From contig NC_132878.1 of the NCBI RefSeq assembly GCF_030463535.1, forward strand, positions 96,018,873 to 96,082,872: a stretch of 64,000 nucleotides of DNA, written 5' to 3'. Of this stretch, positions 23,001 through 32,932 are shown piece by piece. Numbering within the stretch: the stretch's first letter is position 1; each line of letters begins with the position of its first letter. A program made the position numbers and the translations under genes. This stretch comes from Salminus brasiliensis (lineage: Eukaryota; Chordata; Actinopteri; Characiformes; Bryconidae). The notes beneath the pieces are model-generated. The model was not told where the DNA came from. It saw only the letters and a list, made by a program, of their open reading frames with translations, and did no database searches.

Positions 23001-23605
23001 ACAGCAATTTAGGAGCTCATGAACGCTGCACTAGAAAACATTTATTTACAGTAATTTAGGAGCTCATGAACGCTGCACTAGAAAACATTTATTTACAGCA
23101 ATTTAGGAGCTCATGAACGCTGCACTAGAAAACATTTATTTACAGTAATTTAGGAGCTCATGAACGCTGCACTAGAAAACATTTATTTACAGTAATTTAG
23201 GAGCTCATGAACGCTGCACTAGAAAACATTTATTCACAGTAATTTAGGAGCTCATGAACGCTGCACTAAAAAACATTTATTCACAGTAATTTAGGAGCTC
23301 ATGAACGCTGCACTAAAAAACATTTATTCACAGTAATTTAGGAGCTCGTGAACGCTGCTTCTGATACGGGACGGGCGGTATCCTAGCAACGCTTTAACAT
23401 TATGGAAATAGGGCTCAGGCAGCAAACAGCGAGCAGACTCCAGCTGAACCTCTCAGCTCTTCTAACATTCAACACCCAAAACTGACCAGCTGTACTCAGG
23501 AGTGACCCCCCCCCCCCCGCTCTCCCCCCGGAGCGCCCCTCTGATTCCCCGGGCTGCTGAAAGTGAGGAGCTCAAACTCAGCCTGTAGACACTCACATTC
23601 GTCAT
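1796..23605 (-). CDS. zdhhc11: zdhhc11-like DHHC palmitoyltransferase, 11 proposed coding exons
   Basis: Probable membrane protein S-acyltransferase that transfers palmitate to cysteines of substrate proteins via an acyl-cysteine intermediate. Proposed coding exons in transcript order: 23597-23605, 17434-17655, 15072-15250, 13390-13491, 13163-13287, 9584-9739, 8588-8703, 5415-5473, 2807-2870, 2638-2716, 1796-1962; phases join and give about 425 aa. Visible are four hydrophobic segments (exons 2, 3, 5, 6), a DPADYNV motif after TM2, a CxxC cysteine-rich domain [18 protein letters not shown] with the DHHC active site, [10 protein letters not shown], and STYEY after TM4, corresponding to TTx[11 protein letters not shown] near the N terminus resembles ZDHHC11 more than ZDHHC1 as I recall them, and the position next to brd9 agrees. 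Exons 2-7 are secure; the first exon and exons 8-9 are less so. Five introns are filled with minisatellites. Confidence 0.85.
2807..2870 (-). CDS. zdhhc11: zdhhc11 C-terminal exon 9 with ambiguous 3' boundary
   Basis: The acceptor CTCTGTAG at 2871 is good. Entered in phase from exon 8 (5415-5473), the reading is [22 protein letters not shown] and then meets a stop four codons later, unless splicing uses a weak GAG|GTCTTT donor at 2806. A better donor (AAG|GTAAAC, exon end 2761) stays open only in another frame, which exon 8 does not supply. Exon 10 (2638-2716) and exon 11 (1796-1962, ending QQLIHS-stop) join cleanly to each other. The C-terminus may therefore exist in two forms, or an exon is missed. 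Confidence 0.45.
3565..5222. repeat. 39-bp minisatellite, about 42 copies, zdhhc11 intron 8
   Basis: Near-perfect units, + strand core CTGACTTTATGTCTCAG followed by GTTAGT, GTTGGT or GTAAGT and then ATTATTATCATTGTCC. The unit is 13 codons with no stop in one frame of each strand, which explains the long artefactual frames on both strands. Each + strand unit juxtaposes a 3'-splice-like and a 5'-splice-like motif, antisense to the host gene. Confidence 0.97.
5735..8537. repeat. 75-bp minisatellite, about 37 copies, zdhhc11 intron 7
   Basis: The unit contains GAGCTACAGTCTCTCATTAG and CTCTAAATGTAGGTATTGTG. Copies up to about 7260 alternate between GCGGAG and GAGGAG types, while copies after about 7800 are almost uniform (AACTCTCT, GCGGAG). 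Small insertions near 6207, 6513, 7790 and 8395 break the 75-bp register. The array starts about 260 bp from exon 8 and ends about 50 bp before the exon 7 donor. Confidence 0.97.
8795..8970 (+). repeat. GTTGCT-rich quasi-tandem repeat
   Basis: About 170 bp built from GGTTGCTATG and CAGTTGCTATG-like motifs in zdhhc11 intron 6. It belongs to the same family as 24.17-25.40, 36.96-37.73 and 55.7-56.9 kb. Confidence 0.7.
8971..9530. mobile_element. Two head-to-head pieces of a short non-autonomous DNA transposon
   Basis: 8971-9315 matches the left part of the family (GGACAAAAGTATTGGGACAC, then the GAGGAGCATTGCTGTGAGGA segment) on +. It is followed by the right end in opposite orientation (GTCCAAATGTTTGTGGACAC). 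9316-9530 repeats the right half on the minus strand. No transposase is present. They lie in zdhhc11 intron 6. Confidence 0.75.
9925..10085 (+). mobile_element. tRNA-headed SINE
   Basis: A head with GGCTCAGCAGTCTAATGCG, then a B-box-like AGTTTGAATCCC, then the family body CTCTCCAGGTGGGTAGATGG and CGCTCTC. The same body occurs at 26.1 kb and 52.0 kb. It sits between zdhhc11 exon 6 and the 54-bp array. Confidence 0.75.
10097..13146. repeat. 54-bp minisatellite with ~971-bp higher-order duplication, zdhhc11 intron 5
   Basis: About 56 units with core ATTAGCTATCATGCTACTCG, TTAGCCAGCCGAGATGGACC and ACCCCCTCGACTGT. The unit is 18 codons and open on both strands. The block beginning near 10683 recurs at 11654, carrying the same one-base deletion in its first unit. 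The last unit ends about 17 bp from the exon 5 splice donor (13162). Confidence 0.97.
13390..13491 (-). CDS. zdhhc11: zdhhc11 exon 4, catalytic DHHC cysteine-rich domain
   Basis: Encodes [13 protein letters not shown], then DHHCKW, then [10 protein letters not shown]. This contains the catalytic DHHC cysteine and zinc-binding Cys/His residues. The acceptor (CTGCAG) is preceded on the sense strand by a run of 17 cytosines (13497-13513 as G on the + strand). The donor is TG|GTACGG, and it joins exon 5 to restore the tryptophan codon of NYW. Confidence 0.93.
13740..14400 (+). pseudogene. Decayed Tc1/mariner-like transposase
   Basis: In zdhhc11 intron 3. An ATG at 13851 opens [20 protein letters not shown], typical of the Tc1-like N-terminal helix-turn-helix region. 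Further on, 14305-14355 encodes [17 protein letters not shown], the hallmark before the last catalytic acidic residue. Stops and frame changes separate the two, so it is dead. Terminal inverted repeats were not found. Confidence 0.85.
14455..14650 (+). mobile_element. tRNA-derived SINE
   Basis: B-box-like GGGTTCGATTCC, then CTTGGGCAAGACTCCTAACA, ending GATAAGAGTGTCAGCTAAAT with a short T/A-rich tail, a familiar fish SINE tail. It directly follows the Tc1-like relic. Confidence 0.8.
15294..16368. repeat. 134-bp tandem array made from a transposon end, zdhhc11 intron 2
   Basis: About eight copies with CCGATTACCCAACCCATACA, GACCAGCACCATATTAATAC and GTGTCCCAATACTTTTGTCC. Spacing is 134 bp for most copies and 131-133 bp for two. 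The motif TGTCCCAATACTTTTGTCCA is the terminus of the DNA element dispersed through this window. The array begins about 45 bp upstream of the exon 3 acceptor. Confidence 0.95.
16375..16600 (-). mobile_element. tRNA-headed SINE
   Basis: The reverse strand reads GGGCCCTGAGTGGTAAGACA, then a B-box-like AGTTCAAATCC, then GCTCTCTCCAGGGTGGGTAG. It is the same family as 52.03 kb. Confidence 0.75.
17271..17375. repeat. Single diverged relative of the 134-bp unit
   Basis: Contains GACCAGCTCCATATTAGAAT, AGCTCCTGCAGGTGGAATAG and GTGTCCCAATACTTTTGTCC. It lies about 60 bp downstream of the zdhhc11 exon 2 donor on the sense strand. It may represent the unamplified form of the 15.3-16.4 kb array. Confidence 0.7.
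17831..18105. repeat. Direct repeat copy A (partner at 18918)
   Basis: Starts ATGTTGTCATTTGAGAACTA and ends near GCCCCTTCTAATGA. It is nearly identical to 18918-19215, with small indels, offset about 1087 bp. The unit is rich in ACCAGCT and ends in a transposon-terminus-like segment. Confidence 0.85.
18918..19215. repeat. Direct repeat copy B (partner at 17831)
   Basis: Second copy of the 17.83-kb repeat. From about 19180 it continues into a right-end fragment of the dispersed DNA element (to about 19455). The roughly 810 bp between the copies shows nothing recognisable. Confidence 0.85.
19770..23358. repeat. 47-bp minisatellite, about 76 copies, zdhhc11 intron 1
   Basis: Units read AGGAGCTCATGAACGCTGCA, CTAGAAAACATTTATTTACA and GTAATTT. 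Variants are TTCACA, CTCCCA and GAGCTCGTG, and these recur in ordered blocks. The last copy runs straight into the GC-rich first-exon region at 23360. Because 47 is not a multiple of 3, no long frames arise. Confidence 0.97.
23597..23605 (-). CDS. zdhhc11: zdhhc11 candidate first coding exon (M-T-N)
   Basis: On the minus strand a CACC-ATG start is followed by two codons and a strong GTGAGT donor, in phase with the next exon, which itself begins with ATG directly after a TTTCAG acceptor at 17656. Translation may begin at either ATG. The surrounding 23.4-23.8 kb is GC-richer than its flanks, as expected of a promoter. No transcript evidence is available here, so the pairing of this exon with exon 2 across a 5.9-kb intron is inferred. 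Confidence 0.5.
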
Positions 23606-23830
23606 GGTGAAGATTTCTGCTTCAGAGACATCTGCTGTCCCTCAGGCCACTGTCCTCACCTCCAGCCCGTCCCATATGTCCTCAGGGGTCCGCAGCTTCA
23701 CCTCTGGGCTGGACTGGGCTGGACTGCAGCTCAGCGGAGCTCCCTCAGCCACCCGGGCTCACCTCTGCCCTGCAGGCTCACCACCCTGCTCCACAGCCTG
23801 CAGCGATGTGGCCAATCTTGGAGAAGTGTG
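23600..23830 (-). promoter_or_regulatory. Candidate zdhhc11 5' region
   Basis: GC-richer sequence upstream of the proposed minus-strand start. No TATA box was identified. The call rests on position and composition only. Confidence 0.35.
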
Positions 23831-23842
23831 TGTGTGTGTGAG

Positions 23843-23886
<44 letters not shown>
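23829..23886. repeat. (TG)n microsatellite
   Basis: Nearly pure TG run with one GAGAGAG interruption. Confidence 0.95.
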
Positions 23887-23888
<2 letters not shown>

Positions 23889-23974
23889 TTGCCTGCTCTA
23901 CTAAAGGCTCCCCAGGGTCCTAAATACACTATTCTCCATTCTGTCTTCTGTAAATGCACTTTCAACATTATTTA

Positions 23975-24165
23975 TATCAACATCTCTACTGTAAAATTTA
24001 CAATTTCTACATCATCTCTACTGTAAAATTTACAATTTCTATATAATTTATACTGTAAAATTTACAATTTCTATATAATTTATACTGTAAAATGTACAAT
24101 TTCTACATCATCTCTACTGTAAAATTTACAATTTCTATATAATTTATACTGTAAAATACACAATT
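23975..24165. repeat. Short tandem repeat with ACTGTAAAATTTACAATTTC core
   Basis: Four to five copies of ACTGTAAAATTTACAATTTC spaced about 36 bp apart. TAAATTTTA-type palindromes give it local dyad symmetry. Confidence 0.8.
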
Positions 24166-24169
24166 TCCT

Positions 24170-25400
24170 TAGCAACAGCAAAGTAACCACCTGAGATAAC
24201 ATAGCAAGTGCCTAGCAACCACTAATCAACTCCAGAGCAACCACCTGGCAACCCCTTAATGACATAATAGGAACTACTCAACTCCATAGCAACCACCTGA
24301 GATACCATAGCAACTTTCTAGCAGCCATCTAGCAACATCCTAGCAAGTATAGCATAGCACGTGCCTAGCAACCACTAATCAACTCTATTGCAACCACCTG
24401 GCAACCACTTAGCAACAGCAAAGTAACCACCTGGCAACCACTTAACAACATAATAGGAACTGGCTGAGATACCATAGCAACTTCCTAGCAGCCACCTAGC
24501 AACACTCTAGCAAGTATAGCATAGCACGTGCCTAGCAACCACTTATCAACTCTATTGCAACCACCTGGCAATCACTTAGCAACAGCAAAGTAACCACCTG
24601 AGATAACATAGCAACTTCATAGTAGCCACCTAGCAACACCCTAGCAAGTATAGCATAGCACATGCCTAGAAACCACTAATCAACTCCAGAGCAACCACCT
24701 GGCAACCACTTAACAACATAATAGGAACTGCCTCAGATACCATAGCAACTTCCTAGCAGCCACCTAGCAACACCCTAGCAAGTATAGCATAGCACATGCC
24801 TAGCAACCACTAAACTTCATTGCAACCACCTCGCAACTACTTAGTGACATCATAGGAATTGCCTGAGATACCATAGGAACTTCCTAGCAGCCACCTAGCA
24901 ACACCCTAGCAAGTATAGCATAGCAAGTGCCTAGCAACCACTAACTCCATAGCAACCACCTGGCAACCCCTTAATGACATAATAGGAACTACCTGAGATA
25001 CCATAGCAAGTGCCTCGCAACCACTACTCAACTCCATAGTAACCACCTGAGATACCATAGCAACTTTCTAGCAGCCACCTAGCAACATCCTAGCAAGTAT
25101 AGCATAGCACGTGCCTAGCAACCACTAATCAACTCTATTGCAACCACCTGGCAACCACTTAGCAACAGCAAAGTAACCACCTGAGACAACATAGCAACTT
25201 CATAGTAGCCACCCTAGCAAGTATAGCATAGCAAGTACCTAGCAACCACTAATCAACTCCATAGCAACCACTTAACAACATAATAGGAACTACCTGACAT
25301 ACCATAGCAAGTGCCTAGCAACCACTACTCAACTCCATAGCAACCACCTGAGACACCATAGCAACTTCCCAGCAGCCACTTAGCAACTCCATAGCAACCA
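24170..25400 (-). repeat. AGCAAC-rich quasi-tandem repeat, ~190-bp periodicity
   Basis: Built of CTAGCAACCACT, CCACCTGAGATACCATAGCA and AGTATAGCATAGCACGTGCC. It is the reverse-orientation form of the family seen at 36.96 and 8.8 kb. The rest of 25.4-26.9 kb shows only a SINE and simple AT-rich sequence. Confidence 0.9.
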
Positions 25401-26094
25401 AAGTACTGATCACTGTATACTGGGAACACCCCACAAAACCCTTTGTGAGGCTTTGGAGATGTTCTGAACCAGACGTCTAGCCGTCACAGTCACCGCTTCA
25501 AACGTCCGCAGAATGATTGATGATGTCACCAGGGCCAAACAATAGTAACCAATAATATCATGGTTAATCCCACCTCCCACAAGCATGGAGAGACTGTGAG
25601 TGCTCAGCTAGCTCAGAGACCCTCCCTGATACTGCACATCATCCACAAATGCATCACCACCCTTAAGGAATGTGTTATAAACATGTTATAAACTGAGTGT
25701 ATACAAATATATAAACTAATTAATACTAATTAAAAGTTTTGACGCCTCTAGTCATCAAACAATATCACCATGCTATTGCCCTATTATATATATATGAGCT
25801 TAATCCACATTTACGTCTGTACACAATAAAATACATCATATTAAAGCTATATATTAGTAATAAAGTGGAAATTCTATAAGTGAAGATGTGCAAATGGTGA
25901 AGCCTTGTCATTAGGAATAAACGGCCAAGAGATATTTAGGATAAATTAGTGTCATTTAATAAGATGTGGCTTCAGTCTCCCTTTTTTCTCCCTCATTTTA
26001 GCACGGCTTTGTTTTCATTCCGATTTATTTATTTATTTATTTATCTGTGAATTTATTTGGAGACATTCTTAAGAAGGACAGAAATAAGGTGCTA

Positions 26095-26270
26095 CTACAT
26101 GACTTAACAGTCTAATGCTCTGCCACAGGGTCGCAGGGTCGAATCCCAAGCCGGAGTCTGGGAGAGCACAACTGGTCATGCTCCCTCCAGGTGGGTAGAT
26201 GGCGCTCTCTCGCTCTCCCCTCACCACTTATAAGCGACGGAGCTGGGGAACCAGCCCTTTCTTCAGAGCA
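26095..26270 (+). mobile_element. tRNA-headed SINE
   Basis: GACTTAACAGTCTAATGCTC head, B-box-like GGGTCGAATCCC, and body CTCCCTCCAGGTGGGTAGAT. Same family as 9.93 kb. It lies in the zdhhc11-brd9 interval. Confidence 0.7.
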
Positions 26271-26946
26271 TGTCGGCTGACTTTTTTAATGAGTTAGGAG
26301 CACGGCCAGTGCTGGGGGGTGTGGGGTAGGGGGGAAGAAGGGGCAGAAGCCGGGAAATTTGATGATACAAAAATGTAATTTAAATAAACGAATAAATAAT
26401 TAATTAATTAGCCCTACCACCTTTTCCAAAACTACACGTGACATGAACTCGCTTACCCACCTCTCATGGTCTCCGGCGCTGCCACTGCCACTGCCACAAC
26501 CAAGAGGATGGGTAGTCTGTCTGCCCCCCGCCCCGCCCCGCCTCATCCCCCATCCCCCATCCCCCAGCCCCAAAAACAGCACCACTGCATCTCAATAGGA
26601 TTAGGTTGTCCTGCAACTGCACCAGCACTCAAAGCTTACTTCCTGTCCTCGGCTGCGTCCAAATACTTACATGAAACAACTACAGATCAGCTGACCAGCA
26701 GGGGGATCCAAATGAGCTACAGATCAGGAACAATCAAGTCAGGCAGGCAGGAAAGGAAGATTCACTGACGCATTGGTACGCAGCCCTCCTCCTTTTCCCC
26801 CTTTTTCCTAGGACAGTAGTCTTTTGGGGGCTTGAGGACGTTCTACCAGTGTCATAACTTTATTAATTAAACAACTAACGTCTTTTACACTTGAAGAAAG
26901 ACTCGGGTGTGTCGATGCGTAGAAAAGAAGAAAGCCTTGAGAAGCG

Positions 26947-26952
26947 TTTATT
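26947..26952 (-). terminator. brd9: brd9 poly(A) signal AATAAA
   Basis: The minus-strand hexamer (TTTATT on +) is 124 bp past the brd9 stop codon at 27076, in CAATAAACGC context. It implies a short 3'UTR. Confidence 0.8.
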
Positions 26953-27075
26953 GTACAAGGTGCAGCTAATCTGTACAGGCTCTCGGTCCGAGAGGCACAG
27001 GCACATAAAATCACACAGCACTGAATCAGTCCGTTTACGCCACCGAGACGAAGCCGCCCGCCCGCTGGCCGTGGA

Positions 27076-30000
27076 TCAGCTGTTGGCCGTGGAGCCGGGC
27101 TCTGGAGACTGAAGGAACTCGTAGGGGTCGTGGACCATCTCAGAGTGGTCTCCTACTCCCAGGTGGGACGGGCTCCCTGCTCACAAAGAGATGCGAGAAG
27201 AAAAAGACGTCACCAAAAAGTCAAATATCACTGTATTTTTCACTGTCCAGTAAAAAGCTTGTATCTCCATTTTTTTGCCATTTTTCAGTTTTTGACACAA
27301 CACAGCTCAATCCTGGGGGGCTCTATGCCCCTCTAGTCTAACATTTAGGATGCTGAGTGTTCTACCTAAATGGTGCTGGTCCCTCTCGGAGGCGTTGGAG
27401 AGAGAGGAGAGGTTGGAGGAGGGTCTGGAGCCCACCCTGTCCACCGCTGCATCCTGGAACTCCTGCAGCAGCTTGGCCGCGTCGTCAAAGTGCTGGTGAC
27501 CCTCCTCGTGCTCCGGCTCCTTCTTCACCGGCTTACCTGCTACAGAGGAGAGAACGAGAGGGAGGCTCGTCAGGGCTTTAACTGCTGCTGTAGGGTGAAC
27601 GAATGGGCGGGGCCTGTAAGGTGCCAGAGGCTGAACGGCCAGGGCGCCAAGTTGGCGGTGGCTGGACGGGAGGGGCGCCACGGTGGTACAGGCAGGACGG
27701 GGGGGGGGGGGGGGGGGGGAGTGGAGTGCTAAGTTGCCATAGGCTGAAGGGGCGGGCCGCCAAGGTGCTACAGGCAGGACGGGGGGGTGCCAAGTTGCCA
27801 TAGGCTAAAGGGGCGGGGCGCTAAGGTGCCGCAGGCTGAACGGGCGGGGCTAAATTGCTGTAGGCTGGATGGGCAGTCACTGAAAATATGTAAATAGTTA
27901 TGACATCACAACCCGTTACACAGCGAGTGCTTACCCAGGGGGTTGAGCATGTCCAAAGACATGTCGGGGTAGTTCTTCAGTGACATGAAGTCCAGCACTG
28001 AGCCACTCTCCATCGCGCCTTCATCTGCACCCTATCGTTAGTACAGCAAGTACACAGCAGTCGAGGTTAACCATCACACGGTCGTGAATTGACACAAATT
28101 CAGCTCTGAAAAACATACTGTGGAATTTAGGGAAACAGCTTTACCTGCATGTTACACAAACCAGACTTTGCTTCATCCAAAGGCAGGTTTCTTTTCTGAG
28201 GGGGGAAAACCACACTGTGAAAGTGAGTTCAGCCAAAAATCTCATTTACAGTTAAAATGAACCCAAAGGAACCTGATCAGCCAAGTCACGCTTTCTCTTT
28301 GCAATCCCCTTATTTTATTCTACTCTGGAGCGAATACACTATATGTGCAAAAGTTTGTGGACACCCTTTCTAATTAATGCATTAAGCTCCTTTACATTGC
28401 ACCCATTACTGACACAGATGTGCAAATACACACACACAGCTTGTCTAGTCCCTGTAGAGAAGAAGTACTGCCAGTAGAATAGGACTCTCTGGAGCAGATC
28501 AACATCATGAAGCTATTGGCACCATGCTGCCTAATGCCAGGCGTGGGCTAGAGGGGTATAAAGCCCCCCAGCATTAAGCTGTGGAGCAGTGGAAGAACTG
28601 CTGTGTTCTCTGGAATGATGGTGGAGGAGCTCCATCCAGTACTTTTGGGATGAGTTGGGGATGATGAGGTGGGGTGGTGATCATGATCCAACATCCTGAC
28701 TTCACTAACGCTCTTGTTGCTGAATACAATCAAATCCTCATAGCAATGCTCCTTCAAAATCTAGTAGAAAGCCTTGTAGAGACAGTTCCTCCAACAAAAG
28801 CAGGATCAGCTCTTTAATACCCTTGATTTAGCAAGAAACAGTGAAGGAGCGGGTGTCTCAATACTTTTGTCCTTATAGTGTAGCTAAAAGAAAGCTTGCA
28901 GCAGAACACTGCAAAGCTTAAAAAGCTAACAACGTTGAAATTGGGTTTGTATTATTGTCTATTTTTTGGTCAGAAACCATGTAAACAAGTATTAGATGAT
29001 ATTAGAGAACATTATTACTGAACAACTGTCTGATCTGCAGTGAGCTGAAGCACCTGTCGGATTTGGAAGACGGCCTTGGAGTGATCACCTCCCGTCATTT
29101 TGTCCAACAGGTCGTCCACAAGCCTTTTGGTGAAACTGCCACAGTCTTTAACAAACTCCTGAAGGCTGAAACACACAGGTTACAGTCACGAAAAAAATCA
29201 TCACTTATAATATTTAATAACATAATAATCACAAAGAGGGTTTGCACGTCCCTGCTGGGACACGCCCCCTTTAGTCGGGCCGAGTGGTGGAACACCATAA
29301 GCTGCAGCGTTTATTAGGGGAAACGGCCAAACCGGGACTGAACCCAGCGACTGTCTGCTGAAGTTAAGGGCAGCTGGACTCGACAGCGACCCGTCCACAT
29401 TACCAAAGAACCGACGGCCCATGGACAGCGATGTGTAGATGCCAGGAGCGTCCAGCTAACTGAGGCTCAAATCAAATCAAATCCCCCCTGTTTAGAGGAT
29501 AAAGCCTCGTATCTGAGAGCGCAGAGTCGAGGGAACGCTCTTAGGAGGGGTCTCCACTGTTTTCAGGCTGGTTTAGTAGACTGGCTCATAATGAACGTGA
29601 CACAATGGGCATGGCCACAGCGCCACCCACCACCTGTGATGTCACATGCATACCCTCTATAGATAAATACAATCTAACTAAACTAATAACACTTTTTATA
29701 TTATATTATACATATATTATATTGAGCACCACCGAAAACATCCACAAATGCAGGCTAGAAAAAGTAAGTGATGCCACCTCCACCAAATGTCTCAGTTTGT
29801 AGACAAAGAAAAGGGGTTAATCACGGTTCCTTAACGTTTTACAGCCTGTAGCGTGCTCAATAAACCCTGTTTAGCTTCACTGTGTTTGTGTAGAATTGTG
29901 GCTCAGACTGCAATCAAAGATCTGAATGGATTTTGTTGAACTGTAAAGAAATCTCGGCCCTCGTGGCGTACCTGAGAGCACACTGGACCCCTGTTTCATC

Positions 30001-32027
30001 TCCGTAGGCCGAGTACAGCATCTCCATCTCCTCAGGGAGCAGCTCAGGGTAGATGGAGTTATTCTGCAGCGTCTGAGTGTTATAAGCACTGCTCAGGAAC
30101 GTCACTGAACACAAAGATAAAAAAACATTAAAAAAAAATAAAATAAAGAAGTTATATGCAGTAAAAATGTCAACAAATTAATAAATAAATACATAAATAA
30201 ATAACAAATATACAGTCAAAAGCATTTTTAAGCTAGTTTGTGCACCCTGGTCAAATTATGTCACTTTTTTGCACATATTAATATACAGAGTTTTTGTTTA
30301 TTTGCTAAAATTTAACAGAATTTGTGCAAAACTACATGTTTTACGTTGAATTTAGACAAAATAGATGAAAATAAGGTTCATATTTACATTTTGCTTCAGA
30401 TTAAAACAGCACATAATTTGCGCAGGGATGCCCAGACCTTTGCATACATGCAGATGTGTAGAAGTGTGCAGGCCTCATTGAGCAAAATCCCAAAATAAAT
30501 AAATAAATATCAATCATACATAAATAATACAAATAATACTTAACCCCTTACCCAACACTCCAAGGCTCATCACACACTAAGGTGTATTAGTCAGTAACTA
30601 CAGGGGCTTCTGTACAAACTGGTGGGGTGGGCTGTTCCTCGGTAATAGAAGTTTGTAATAGCCCTTTTATTATAGGCGGGACATAGGCTGTTTAAGGGGT
30701 TAAGTTCTGCACCAACTTACAGTTAGTATTTCCCAGCCCTGCAGGATATATCAAATAAAGCATGCCTATTTAATTTCTGGCATACTGACGCATGCAGAAG
30801 TCTGTGCACCCCTTGTGTTGTTGTTTAAATAAGTGTAAATAAGTGACCAAATCATCTGAACCAGGTTAAATATGGTATTTGTCTGCTCAATTAGAGCAAA
30901 ATATCTACTTTATTGGATAATAAAATCAGAAAATGTGCTATAATCTCTGTATACACCACATTTGAGGTTGTGTTTTGTCCCCCAACATGTTTAAATTCAG
31001 TAAATAAACAGTGTGTTTGAATATGCAAAATATGCAGAGGTGTCTCTCTGTAGAGGATGTGACTTATTTACATTAGCAATCCATGTCATTTGACCAGGAA
31101 CACCAAAGCCTTTGCATATGACTGTATGCAGGAGTGAATAAACCCAGTAAGACAGGCTTCTGTACGTCACTGTGAGGGTGAGGAAGGGTACTGAAACGTT
31201 TAGGAGCAGTGAAGACACATGGCTACAGTCAGCCTGTATGAACTCCAGGCTTTTAGCTCTGGTTCAGGGGTGTGTTTCATTTACCTTTGTGTCTCCGGTC
31301 ATCCTTAAAGCCCAGTGACGTGAGGCCAGGTAGCAGCTTATTCGACAGGGAGCTTAAATCGACCGGATGGGTTTCTTCATCTGCAAAGTAATGAAGATAA
31401 GGAGATGTTCAGAGGGCCGGGAGAGAGGCTGTGGGAAGGGTAGGGAGAGAGGCAGGGGGGGGGGGGGTGTTCTGGGTTCTAGAGAAGAAGAGCAGGTGTG
31501 TCAGTGATGGTGCTGCCGTACCTTCAGCCTCTGGGTCCTGCTGATTAACTACATTATAGATCAGAGACCCGTCTGCTTCCTTTTTAAGATATCCAACCTG
31601 AGGACACACACACACACACACACACACACATTTTTTTTCTTGCACATTACATACATACCTCAGCACCTTCTCCCCACCACACATATCCAGTAGCCAATGC
31701 TGTGTAGGCACTGCAAAGTCCTGTCCTGTCTGTTTACTGTGTCTAATGGTTGCACTAAGTAGTAATTTAATAACATAAAACAAGTGATTAATAATTAATA
31801 ATTTTTTTTAAATTGTAATTTGGCCAAGGTTTGTTACGCCAGCAGGGTGATGTGAGCGCATCTCGTAGACCAGCTGCGTACCTTCGAGTTTGGCATTAAG
31901 CGGTTGATGCGGTCCCTCGCCTCGTCGGCCGCGTGCTCCACCAGAGCCAGCACGTGTTCCTCTGCCGTGCTGTCCGTCAGGCTGCAGGCGTTTCCCTCCA
32001 GCTCGTACAGGTCACTGAGGGAAGACA

Positions 32028-32070
<43 letters not shown>

Positions 32071-32885
32071 CTTACACACCTACATTCTGCATCTCTCCCC
32101 CTTTACCAGATCATCACACACTATAATCAATATGAAAAAGTAAGGACGCCCCAGTAAAACCTTTAACTACACTCACAGCGAGGGTACTCGTATTACACTC
32201 ATATTAAACAGGTGGGCTGATATAGTGCTTTAGGACTTCCTGCCCAAGGACTTTTAACTGTGATTTATTTTTAACCATCAGGTGATTCTTGTCTTGTGGG
32301 CTACAGAAGTGAGTGAGTGAGGTCGGCAGGCAGTGCGGACCACAGGAGGTTCTAAGAGGTTAGGAACCCCTAAAACAGAACATGGAGGTAGAAGGAGGTA
32401 CTCCGACAGCAAAAGGTCTCAGAGTCCGAGCTCGTTGTGTTTACCTGATGACGGGCTCTTTGGCCGGCTGCTTTTTGGATTTTTTGGCCGACTCAGGGTG
32501 GACGGGTACGACCTCTGGGATGGGCTCCTCGCCGGCCATGTCCTCGTCGCCCAGGATCGCGGCCTGCTGAGAGAAATCCATGTCGTGCATGAAAGACATG
32601 CTGCGCTTCAGAGCTAAGAGCCGCTCCTGCAAACAGAGCAGAAACAGAGCCACAGCCACGCGTTTACTCCTCCAGCAGCGGGCCTGAGCGGGCCGTGAGC
32701 ATGGGAGTGGGGGGAAATTAACCAAAAAAAAACACGAATGGCTCGGAATGGACTCCAAAAAAAGGCTCTGTTCCAAAAAAATTAATAAAAAAAAATAATA
32801 ATAATAATCTTAAAATTGAAGAAAATGGAGGGTTTAGGAGTGACTGAGGTCACAACTGATTAGTGACATAAGCAAAAAGCAAGCG

Positions 32886-32932
<47 letters not shown>

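Noticed and set aside
19770-23358. CRISPR-like regular repeat spacing
   Set aside because: Units are contiguous with no unique spacers, and the surrounding genes are vertebrate. It is a minisatellite.
24170-25400. Cluster of RFX X-boxes
   Set aside because: Half-sites are mostly in direct orientation at irregular spacing, and I could not point to clear palindromic X-boxes. Kept only as a question in the findings.
27307-27801. 164-codon minus-strand frame
   Set aside because: Only 27366-27536 is coding (brd9 exon 16). The proline-rich upstream part is the intron minisatellite read through the splice acceptor.
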